A stretch of DNA of 11,841 nt. It comes from GCA-2746795 sp046496595. GTDB taxonomy: Bacteria > Chloroflexota > Anaerolineae > Promineifilales > Promineifilaceae. The translations under genes were made by a program, and so were the position numbers. Positions 6,986 to 11,841 of this stretch are shown in pieces; position 1 is the first letter of the stretch; the number at the start of each line of letters is the position of its first letter. The DNA is taken from positions 1 to 11,841 of the forward strand of contig JAWOGU010000485.1 of assembly GCA_046496595.1 (NCBI GenBank), written 5' to 3'. The notes under the pieces are model-generated. The model made no database searches. It saw only the letters and a program-made list of their open reading frames with translations, and was not told the origin of the DNA.

Positions 6986-8122
6986 TTATTCTTTGATTTT
7001 GATTCTTTCTTCACCCGACAGATAAAAACGGGCTTCCTCAGCGCCAACGGCCGTTAACGCCCAGCGATCTTCATCTACCTGCCGAACCCAGCCCAGATCG
7101 GCCAGGACTGCCAGACTGTGCCGGACGCCGCCTTTGCCGAAGCTCATGGTTTGCAGAACGGCCGTTTCATGGGCATGTCCCAGGTCTTCGTGCTGTTGGG
7201 CTAAGCGGTACAGGTTGGACAGCACCGCACTCACCCGCAGATTGCGGCGATTGCGGCGGCTGCGCAGCCAGTTCCACACCAAACCGCGATTGGGCGCAAA
7301 CAGGAATGAAATCAACACGATCACACTGGCAGACAGCACCACCACCGGCCCGGTAGATAGTCCGCTGCCCATACTGCTAATCATGGCGCCGCTAACGCCG
7401 GCGACAGCGCCAAACAGGGCAGCCAGCGCCACCATGACGCTTAACCGGTCGGTCCATTGGCGGGCGGCGGCGGCCGGCGCCACCATCATGGCGCTCATCA
7501 GCACCACGCCCACCGCCTGTAAGCCAATGACGATGGCGACCACCAGCAGCGTCGTCAGCAGCACGTCCAACAGACGCATGGAAAAGCCCAAACTGGCCCC
7601 AAAGTCCACGTCAAAACTGAGCAGTTTCAGCTCTTTCCAAAACAGGACCATGAGCAGCAGCGCGCCGCCGCCAAACAGCGCCATCGTCACCACATCCCGT
7701 TCCAATAGGGTGGCTGCCTGCCCAAACAGGAAGTTGTTCAGTCCCGCCTGCCGCGCGTCGGGATTACGCTGCAAGAAGGTGAGCAGCATCAGGCCAAAGC
7801 CAAAGAAGACGGAGAGGATGATGCCCAGGGCGCTGTCTTCTTTGATGCGGGTGTGGCGGGTGATGCCCATCATCAGCAGCGTGCCTAAAATACCGGCGAC
7901 GGCCGCTCCCAGCAGCAGCACCAGGGGTGTTTTGCTGCCGGTGATCATAAAAGCCAGCACCACGCCGGGCAGCGCCGCGTGTGAGATGGCGTCGCCCAGC
8001 AAGCTCTGCCGCCGCAGCACCGCAAACGACCCCAGCGCCCCACTGACCAGACCCAGAGTAGCTGCGCCTAGCGCCACGGTGCGTAATGTGTAGTTGAAAA
8101 GTAAATCGTTAAAAATGTCCAT
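6986..8122 (-). CDS. Metal ABC transporter permease (TroC/MntC type) with C-terminal winged-helix-like domain
   Basis: First permease of the importer, 378 aa. The membrane region (~12-276) carries the ABC-3 family blocks GSFAVLRRQSLLGDAISHAA (31-50), RIKEDSALG (92-100), FWKELKLLSFD (161-171), GVVLMSAMMVAPAAAA (205-220) and FLFAPNRG (273-280). A strongly basic linker (RSRRNRRNLR, ~287-296) leads to a soluble domain at ~297-370. It shows the order of a DtxR- or MarR-like winged helix: AVLSNLYRLAQQ, then GGVRHSLAVLADLGWV (recognition-helix region), then the wing DRWALTAVGAEEA. Permease-regulator fusions of this kind are known in chlamydial YtgCR. Third gene of the operon, after the ATPase. ATG 8122 starts MDIFNDLL. 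A long open frame on the opposite strand (7134-8093) is a shadow of this gene. Confidence 0.92.
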   Translation of the reverse strand: MDIFNDLLFNYTLRTVALGAATLGLVSGALGSFAVLRRQSLLGDAISHAALPGVVLAFMITGSKTPLVLLLGAAVAGILGTLLMMGITRHTRIKEDSALGIILSVFFGFGLMLLTFLQRNPDARQAGLNNFLFGQAATLLERDVVTMALFGGGALLLMVLFWKELKLLSFDVDFGASLGFSMRLLDVLLTTLLVVAIVIGLQAVGVVLMSAMMVAPAAAARQWTDRLSVMVALAALFGAVAGVSGAMISSMGSGLSTGPVVVLSASVIVLISFLFAPNRGLVWNWLRSRRNRRNLRVSAVLSNLYRLAQQHEDLGHAHETAVLQTMSFGKGGVRHSLAVLADLGWVRQVDEDRWALTAVGAEEARFYLSGEERIKIKE

Positions 8123-8134
8123 AATGTGAGTCTT

Positions 8135-8195
8135 GAAGATTGAAGATTGAAGATTTGTTAGCCTGCTATTCTTTAATCTTTAATCTTCACTCTTC
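8135..8195. repeat. Heptad-repeat hairpin between ATPase and first permease genes
   Basis: The left arm 8135-8155 is three GAAGATT heptamers. The right arm 8175-8195 is AATCTTT, AATCTTC, ACTCTTC. The arms pair at 19 of 21 positions (one of the two exceptions is a G-T wobble) around a 19-base loop. The right arm includes the last two Glu codons and the TGA stop (8187-8189) of the ATPase gene, so the repeat reaches into the coding end. It forms almost the whole gap between the two genes. Confidence 0.75.
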
Positions 8196-8990
8196 CATTT
8201 TCATCGGTTGTTTATAAACCTCAGATGTAATCGAGCCGTTGCTATTGCTGCTGGAGAGGAAATTCACCTTGCCGCCGTAAGCCAGGCGCAGATTATCCTC
8301 GGTAAATACCTGCCCTACGGGACCACTGGCGATGCGGCGCACGTTGAGCAGCGTCACCCAGTCGAAATATTCCGGCACGGTTTGCAAATCGTGATGCACC
8401 ACGACGACGGTTTTGCCTGCCTCGCGCAGTTCCTTGAGCAGCGAGACGATGGCGCGTTCCGTGGTGGCGTCTACGCCCTGGAACGGTTCGTCCATGAAGT
8501 ACACCTGCGCATCTTGCACCAGGGCGCGGGCCAAAAAGGTGCGCTGCTGCTGTCCGCCGGAAAGCTGGCTGATTTGCCGATGGGCATACTTGCTCATACC
8601 GACCTTTTCCAGCGCTTCCAGGGCCATTTCTTTTTCGGATTGGCCGGGACGGCGGAGCCAGCCCAGTTTGCCGTAGCGGCCCATCGTCACCACGTCGAGT
8701 ACGCTGGTGGGGAAGTCCCAGTCCACGCTGCCGCGTTGGGGCACGTAGCCTACCAGTTTGCGCTGCTCTTCGTAAGAACGGCCGTAGATGAGGACGCGGC
8801 CGGCGGCCGGTTTGAGCAGTCCTAAAGTCGCTTTGATGAGCGTGGTTTTGCCCGCGCCATTGGGACCCACAACGGCCATCAGCGTGCCTTCGGGCACGTG
8901 CAGGTCTATATCCCATAGCACCGGTTTTTCACCGTAGGCCAGGGTTAAGTCTTCTACTTCGATTGCGTATTTTGTGTTTTTTGTGTCCAT
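8187..8990 (-). CDS. Metal ABC transporter ATP-binding protein (TroB/MntB type)
   Basis: Cytosolic ATPase of the Mn/Zn/Fe importer, 267 aa, of normal length. Walker A is GPNGAGKTT (42-50). The Q-loop region is YVPQRGSVDWDFP (82-94), whose SVDWDFP stretch is typical of the manganese/iron branch of this family. The signature is LSGGQQQR (143-150), Walker B is VYFMDEP (163-169, catalytic E168), the D-loop is GVDA, and the switch His is H200 (VVVHHD). All catalytic residues are present. A Ser/Asn-rich tail (SSSNSNGS) follows residue ~245. Second gene of the operon, 55 bases after the binding-lipoprotein gene; a heptad-repeat hairpin lies in the gaps on both sides. Confidence 0.95.
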   Translation of the reverse strand: MDTKNTKYAIEVEDLTLAYGEKPVLWDIDLHVPEGTLMAVVGPNGAGKTTLIKATLGLLKPAAGRVLIYGRSYEEQRKLVGYVPQRGSVDWDFPTSVLDVVTMGRYGKLGWLRRPGQSEKEMALEALEKVGMSKYAHRQISQLSGGQQQRTFLARALVQDAQVYFMDEPFQGVDATTERAIVSLLKELREAGKTVVVVHHDLQTVPEYFDWVTLLNVRRIASGPVGQVFTEDNLRLAYGGKVNFLSSSNSNGSITSEVYKQPMKMEE

Positions 8991-9010
8991 GTTTGGGTTT
9001 TACTCTGATG

Positions 9011-9045
9011 AGATTGGAGATTGGTCAATCTCTAATCTCCAATCT
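9011..9045. repeat. Heptad-repeat hairpin between metal-binding lipoprotein and ATPase genes
   Basis: The left side carries AGATTGG twice (9011-9024). The right side carries AATCTCT, AATCTCC, AATCTTT (9027-9047). AGATTGGAGATT (9011-9022) pairs perfectly with AATCTCCAATCT (9034-9045) around an 11-base loop; shifting the register by 7 gives alternative pairings. It starts directly after the lipoprotein stop codon (9046-9048) on the minus strand. A hairpin here could stabilise the upstream message and raise binding protein over transporter; that is inference. Confidence 0.7.
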
Positions 9046-9978
9046 TTAGTTTTTCACAAGTGAGCCGACGATTGTGTCAATGTTATGCTGCACCATGCCG
9101 GTGTAGCTGCCTTCCGGGGTGTCGGCGCTGCCCATGGCGTCGGAGAAGAGGGAGCCGCCGATGGCGACCTGGTGACCCTGGGCGGCGACGGCGGCCTGCA
9201 CGGCTTCGATGGTGCGTACCGGCACGGAGGATTCGATGAAGATGGCGGGAATCTGGTTGGCGACGATGAAGTCGGCCAGATTTTGCACGTCGGCGGTGGA
9301 GGCTTCTGATTGGGTGCTGATGCCTTGCAGCCCCAGCACCTCAAAACCGTAGGCGCGGCCGAAGTAGCTGAAGGCGTCGTGGGCGGTGATGAGGACGCGC
9401 TGCTGCGGCGGCACGCGGTCTGCCTGTGCCTGGACGTAGCTGTGCAGTTCGGCCAGTTCGGCCAGGTAGGCGGCGGCGTTGGCTTCGTAGGCGGCGGCGT
9501 TGTCGGGGTCGGCTTGCATGAGGGTGTCACGAACGGCCGTTACCACCACCGACCACAGTTCAACGTCAAACCAGACGTGGGGATCATGGGCGTCGGCATA
9601 GTTAGGGGAAGCGAGCAGTTTGTCCGCGGGAATGGCCTCGGCGACGGCAACGGCCGTTTTCCGTTCCCCAATCTGGCGCAGCACATCCGCCATCTGCGCT
9701 TCCAGGAACAGCCCGTTGTAAAGAATGACGTCGGCCTCGGTTAATTTAGACACGTCGCTTTCGCTGGCGGTGTAAAGGTGGGGGTCTATGCCCGGTCCCA
9801 TCAGGCTGGTGACGGTGACGTGATCGCCGCCAACGCTGCGGGCAGCGTCGCCGATTTGGCCGATGGTGGTGACCACGTTTAAGGTGTCGTCCGCGGCGGA
9901 TGTTTCGGCTCCCCCACCGCAGGCGGCTAAAATCAGGGTCAGGATGAGGATGAGGGGGATGGTGGTCAGGTGTTTCAT
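9046..9978 (-). CDS. Metal-binding lipoprotein of ABC importer (TroA/MntA cluster A-I)
   Basis: Extracytoplasmic Mn/Zn/Fe-capture lipoprotein, 310 aa. The signal peptide is MKHLTTIPLILILTLILAAC with lipidation Cys20 (lipobox LAAC). The four metal ligands of the family can be placed: H67 (GIDPHLY), H134 (DPHVWFD), H200 (ITAHDAFSYFGRAYG) and D280 (LFSDAMG). His at the third position matches TroA-like proteins; the streptococcal PsaA type has Glu there. The His-rich loop of many ZnuA proteins is missing. Metal choice among Mn, Zn and Fe cannot be settled from this, though the DtxR/MntR-type operator upstream favours Mn or Fe. First gene of the operon. ATG 9978 has GGAG 11 bases upstream; the predicted leader is ~54 bases from a start site near 10032. 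Confidence 0.94.
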   Translation of the reverse strand: MKHLTTIPLILILTLILAACGGGAETSAADDTLNVVTTIGQIGDAARSVGGDHVTVTSLMGPGIDPHLYTASESDVSKLTEADVILYNGLFLEAQMADVLRQIGERKTAVAVAEAIPADKLLASPNYADAHDPHVWFDVELWSVVVTAVRDTLMQADPDNAAAYEANAAAYLAELAELHSYVQAQADRVPPQQRVLITAHDAFSYFGRAYGFEVLGLQGISTQSEASTADVQNLADFIVANQIPAIFIESSVPVRTIEAVQAAVAAQGHQVAIGGSLFSDAMGSADTPEGSYTGMVQHNIDTIVGSLVKN

Positions 9979-10005
9979 TTTTGAATTTACTCCATGCTAA
10001 TTTAT

Positions 10006-10025
10006 AATTTAGGTATACCTAAATT
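10006..10025. promoter_or_regulatory. DtxR/MntR-type operator, perfect 20-bp palindrome
   Basis: AATTTAGGTATACCTAAATT is a perfect 20-bp palindrome with TTAGG and CCTAA half-sites, the half-site type of the DtxR/MntR/IdeR metalloregulator family. It lies about 28 bases before the start codon of the metal-binding lipoprotein, between the predicted transcription start and the gene. The regulator is not encoded as a separate gene in this window. Confidence 0.8.
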
Positions 10026-10041
10026 TAGATATACCTAAATT
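10022..10041. promoter_or_regulatory. Second DtxR/MntR-type operator, one-mismatch palindrome overlapping the -10 box
   Basis: A second copy of the same 20-bp palindrome, with one mismatched position (A at 10029 in place of G). It shares 4 bp with the first copy and its centre lies 16 bp away. It covers part of the -10 box and the predicted start point of the metal-import operon, so a bound repressor would block polymerase directly. Overlapping copies suggest cooperative binding of two dimers. Confidence 0.75.
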
Positions 10042-10066
10042 ATATAGTTCCCGGTATGAATGTCAA
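10039..10066 (-). promoter_or_regulatory. Consensus sigma-70 promoter of the metal-import operon
   Basis: On the minus strand, TTGACA (10061-10066) and TATAAT (10039-10044) both match the sigma-70 consensus exactly, with a 16-bp spacer. Transcription should start near 10032, inside the second operator. A perfect promoter under a repressor fits a gene set that is strongly on when metal is scarce and otherwise shut off. Confidence 0.8.
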
Positions 10067-10167
10067 CAGCATAATATCGGATACAATTCAACCGTTCATG
10101 ACAGGCTGCAAAAACACTGGATTTCCTTTGCGTCTGTGGATTCAATCAAAATGGGAGTTCAACAAAA

Positions 10168-11418
10168 ATGAGAACAATAAAGAGACTGGAAGCCGCTCAT
10201 ATTGACAACTGGGCCAAAATTTCGGCCAATGCTTTTCCGGGTATGAAAATCAATACCGCCGAGGACCTGGCGCGCTTCAAAGAACGGCTCGAAAAAGGAT
10301 TGGCTCAGACGGACGTGCATTCGTTTGGCTTGTTTGACGATGATGAGATGCTGGGAGTGATCCGTTTGTTTGACTTCACCATGAACTTGCATGGGCACGA
10401 TGTGGCAGTGGGCGGTTTAGGCGGCGTGGCCGTGGATCTGGTACATAAAAAGAAGAAAGTGGCCCGCGACATGGTGGCTTACTTTTTAGCGCATTATCAG
10501 GAACGCGAGGCTTGTTTTACGGCGCTCTATCCGTTTCGGCCCGATTTTTATAAGAAGATGGGTTTTGGCTACAGCACGCCGGTGACGCATTATACCATTG
10601 CTCCCGGCAGCTTTCCCAAAGGCGCGACAGAGCACATCACTTTTCTGACGGCAGCCGACAAAGAGGCGGTGAAGGCGTGTTACGGCCGTTTTTGTGCGCA
10701 AACTCACGGTATGATGAGCATGACGGAGGGCATGTGGGATTCGGTGTTTGAGGATGTCTCGTTCCGGTTGGTGGGTTATAAAGAAGGCGATGAGGTGTTG
10801 GGCTATTTGCTGTTTAAGTTTGAACCATCCGCAGAGGGAAATTTCTTGATCAACGACATGCTGGTGCGGGCATTCATCTACGAATCGACGGAGGTGATGG
10901 TGGAGTTGATGGCCTTTTTGCACACCCAGGCGGACCAAGTGAACCATATTATCCTCACGCTGCAAGACGGCAATTTGCATTACCTACTGGCGGATCCGCG
11001 CAATGGCAGCGGGCGAATGCTGCCGGGGATTAACCATGAAACGGCCGTTTCCGGCCTGGGCATCATGTTTCGCGTGCTGGACGTGGAGCGGCTCTTTGCC
11101 GCCTGGGCCGACCGTGATTTTGGCGGGCAGACGTGCCGCCTGTGCATCACCCTGCAAGACACCTTTTTGCCTGAGAATGACGGCTGCACGGTAGTGTATT
11201 TTGAAAACGGCCGTGCAGCCGCCCAATTCGCTTCGGCGCGTTATGACGTGGAAATTGTTCTCGACGTTTCCGACTTTTCATCCCTGGCAATCGGCGCGGT
11301 TTCATTCCGCCACTTATACAAATATGGCCTGGTCACGATCTCCAATCCGGCCTACATCGACACCATCAACCAGATATTCTGGACGGCCGAAAAACCGCAG
11401 TGTATTACGGCGTTTTAA
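10168..11418 (+). CDS. Eis-family GNAT N-acetyltransferase
   Basis: Acetyl-CoA-dependent acetyltransferase of 416 aa with the Eis layout: N-terminal GNAT domain (~1-145), second GNAT-like domain (~150-295) and an SCP2-like C-terminal domain (~300-416). The family blocks are VGGLGGVAVD (81-90), then the cofactor loop as HKKKK (93-97) where classical GNATs have R/Q-x-x-G-x-G/A, and LYPFRPDFYKKMGFGYS (120-136), which supplies the likely catalytic Tyr128. The chain ends in Phe; in mycobacterial Eis the C-terminal carboxylate is part of the active site and the last residue is also Phe. Mycobacterial Eis acetylates aminoglycosides and protein lysines; the substrate here is unknown. ATG 10168 has GGGAG at 10153-10157. 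It is divergent from the metal-import operon, with the operators in the shared gap. Confidence 0.88.
   Translation: MRTIKRLEAAHIDNWAKISANAFPGMKINTAEDLARFKERLEKGLAQTDVHSFGLFDDDEMLGVIRLFDFTMNLHGHDVAVGGLGGVAVDLVHKKKKVARDMVAYFLAHYQEREACFTALYPFRPDFYKKMGFGYSTPVTHYTIAPGSFPKGATEHITFLTAADKEAVKACYGRFCAQTHGMMSMTEGMWDSVFEDVSFRLVGYKEGDEVLGYLLFKFEPSAEGNFLINDMLVRAFIYESTEVMVELMAFLHTQADQVNHIILTLQDGNLHYLLADPRNGSGRMLPGINHETAVSGLGIMFRVLDVERLFAAWADRDFGGQTCRLCITLQDTFLPENDGCTVVYFENGRAAAQFASARYDVEIVLDVSDFSSLAIGAVSFRHLYKYGLVTISNPAYIDTINQIFWTAEKPQCITAF
11181..11221. repeat. 11-bp perfect inverted repeat inside the Eis-like gene
   Basis: CGGCTGCACGG (11181-11191) and CCGTGCAGCCG (11211-11221) are exact reverse complements separated by 19 bases. 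The right arm overlaps one ACGGCCGT palindrome (11207-11214). It lies within codons of the C-terminal domain, so it could form an mRNA hairpin, but protein coding alone might explain it. Confidence 0.5.
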
Positions 11419-11482
11419 GAATAGCGGGTGGCGGGTGGCGGGTAACTATCACGCACCACCCGCCACTCGCCACTCTTAAAAC
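11412..11482. repeat. Heptad-repeat hairpin after the Eis-like gene
   Basis: The left arm 11412-11443 holds the gene's stop codon region followed by GCGGGTG heptamers (almost three copies). The right arm 11451-11482 holds ACGCACC, ACCCGCC, ACTCGCC, ACTCTTA. The 32-base arms pair at 27 positions around a 7-base loop, and the outer nine bases (GTTTTAAGA / TCTTAAAAC) pair perfectly. The stem begins in the final codon of the acetyltransferase gene. It could act in transcription termination or as an RNA end stabiliser, but no T-run follows. Confidence 0.8.
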
Positions 11483-11508
11483 TTCACAAAACCCAAGGTA
11501 ATTCACCC

Positions 11509-11841
11509 ATGAGTTTTTTCAAGAAACTGTTTAAAGGTAAAGAGAAACCAATCGTTTATATTGTGTCCGGGCTGCCGCGTTCCGGCACGTCACTGATGAT
11601 GAAAATGTTGGAGGCTGGCGGCATTCCACCGCTGACCGATCAAATTCGGGAAGCCGATACCGACAACCCCAAAGGCTATTACGAATTTGAGCGCGTCAAA
11701 CAGTTGGACAAGGGAGATACCGCCTGGGTGGCTGAGGCGGTGGGCAAAGTGGTCAAGGTAATTTCGGCGCTGCTCAAGCATCTGCCGCCGGAATATGAAT
11801 ACAGGGTTATCTTTGTGCGCCGCAATATGGCTGAGATTTTG
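11509..11841 (+). CDS. Sulfotransferase-like P-loop protein (partial; 3' end outside window)
   Basis: The first 111 residues are in frame to the window edge. After a basic N-terminus (MSFFKKLFKGKEK) comes YIVSGLPRSGTSLMMKMLEAGG (~17-38); PRSGTS is the P-loop that binds the 5'-phosphosulfate of PAPS in sulfotransferases. Then NPKGYYEFE (~53-61), KVVKVISALLKHLP and VIFVRRNMAEIL, which resembles the second PAPS-binding region. Members of this group are often annotated as sulfotransferase-family proteins without a known acceptor, so the reaction is not certain. ATG 11509 has AAGG at 11495-11498. It lies 90 bases after the Eis-like gene on the same strand, behind a large hairpin. Confidence 0.85.
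   Translation, partial: MSFFKKLFKGKEKPIVYIVSGLPRSGTSLMMKMLEAGGIPPLTDQIREADTDNPKGYYEFERVKQLDKGDTAWVAEAVGKVVKVISALLKHLPPEYEYRVIFVRRNMAEIL

Larger units (their letters stand above)
196..11214. repeat. Highly iterated palindrome ACGGCCGT, 20 copies through the window
   Basis: Exact copies start at 196, 1915, 2295, 2456, 2791, 2873, 3676, 4319, 4553, 5011, 5851, 6335, 7047, 7158, 8778, 9533, 9650, 10682, 11041 and 11207. Fourteen are the longer AACGGCCGTT; the other six differ only at the flanks. Eighteen lie fully inside coding sequence: eleven read Thr-Ala-Val, seven read Asn/Tyr-Gly-Arg. One straddles the cyclase/rsmG stop codons and one lies just past the methyltransferase stop. Seven-of-eight near matches are also seen (2114, 7899, 8872, 11383). 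A given 8-mer is expected about 0.2 times in 11.8 kb of random sequence. Confidence 0.9.

Noticed and set aside
7134..8093. A 319-codon open frame on the + strand
   Set aside because: It lies wholly antisense to the first permease, reads as Ser/Thr/Arg-rich low-complexity protein, shows no domain and has no ribosome site. It is a by-product of codon bias in the real gene.
8132..8195. Heptad repeats as a small CRISPR array
   Set aside because: Units of 7 bp without spacers, in inverted orientation and with no cas genes nearby, do not fit a CRISPR.
8872..8879. ACGGCCAT and similar near matches (2114, 7899, 11383) as members of the iterated palindrome set
   Set aside because: They miss one base and are no longer palindromic. 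They were left out of the count of 20, though they may be decayed copies.
9046..9978. Zinc-specific ZnuA assignment
   Set aside because: The His-rich loop of many ZnuA proteins is absent and the operator is DtxR/MntR-like rather than Zur-like, so only a general Mn/Zn/Fe assignment is supported.
10067..10167. A promoter for the Eis-like gene in the divergent gap
   Set aside because: TACAAT (10082-10087) could be a -10 box, but no acceptable -35 lies 16-18 bp upstream, so no call is made.
5753..11482. The heptad hairpins as standard rho-independent terminators
   Set aside because: None is followed by a T-run on the strand of the upstream gene, and two lie inside an operon whose downstream genes must be expressed.

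Overview
The window reads as ordinary chromosome of a free-living bacterium, most likely a member of the Chloroflexota (Anaerolineae-like). This is inference from the style of RecF, RsmG, the Eis-like acetyltransferase and the sulfotransferase-like protein, and from lineage-typical repeats; no rRNA or other marker is present to prove it. There are no tRNA or rRNA genes, no CRISPR array, no insertion sequence and no phage genes.

Layout. Bases 1-230 (+) are the 3' end of recF. Bases 316-2295 (+) encode a four-domain signalling protein (receiver, GAF, PAS, class III nucleotide cyclase). It ends tail to tail against rsmG (2290-3009, -), which abuts an orphan family-5 solute-binding lipoprotein gene (3010-4833, -). 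After a 186-bp gap holding two hairpins comes an ICMT-like membrane methyltransferase (5020-5733, -). Bases 5821-9978 (-) are a complete metal ABC importer operon, transcribed in the order binding lipoprotein, ATPase, permease, permease. It is driven by a consensus promoter overlapped by two DtxR/MntR-type palindromes at 10006-10041. Divergent from it, 10168-11418 (+) encodes an Eis-family acetyltransferase, followed by the start of a sulfotransferase-like gene (11509 to the window end).

How the genes work together. The clearest functional unit is the Mn/Zn/Fe importer, of TroABCD/MntABCD type. The lipoprotein has a His-His-His-Asp metal site. Both permeases carry cytosolic C-terminal extensions of about 90 residues that look like winged helices, and no separate metal repressor is visible. 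The permease tails are therefore candidates for sensor or regulator domains, as in chlamydial YtgCR.

Two repeat systems cut across the genes. One is the palindrome ACGGCCGT, present 20 times (14 of them as AACGGCCGTT) and nearly all inside coding sequence, like cyanobacterial HIP1. The other is a class of intergenic hairpins whose two arms are each 7-bp-period tandem repeats. Four gaps carry one, each with a different heptamer, so architecture is conserved and sequence is not. With the E/S substrate-site residues of the cyclase, these are the items most worth following up.
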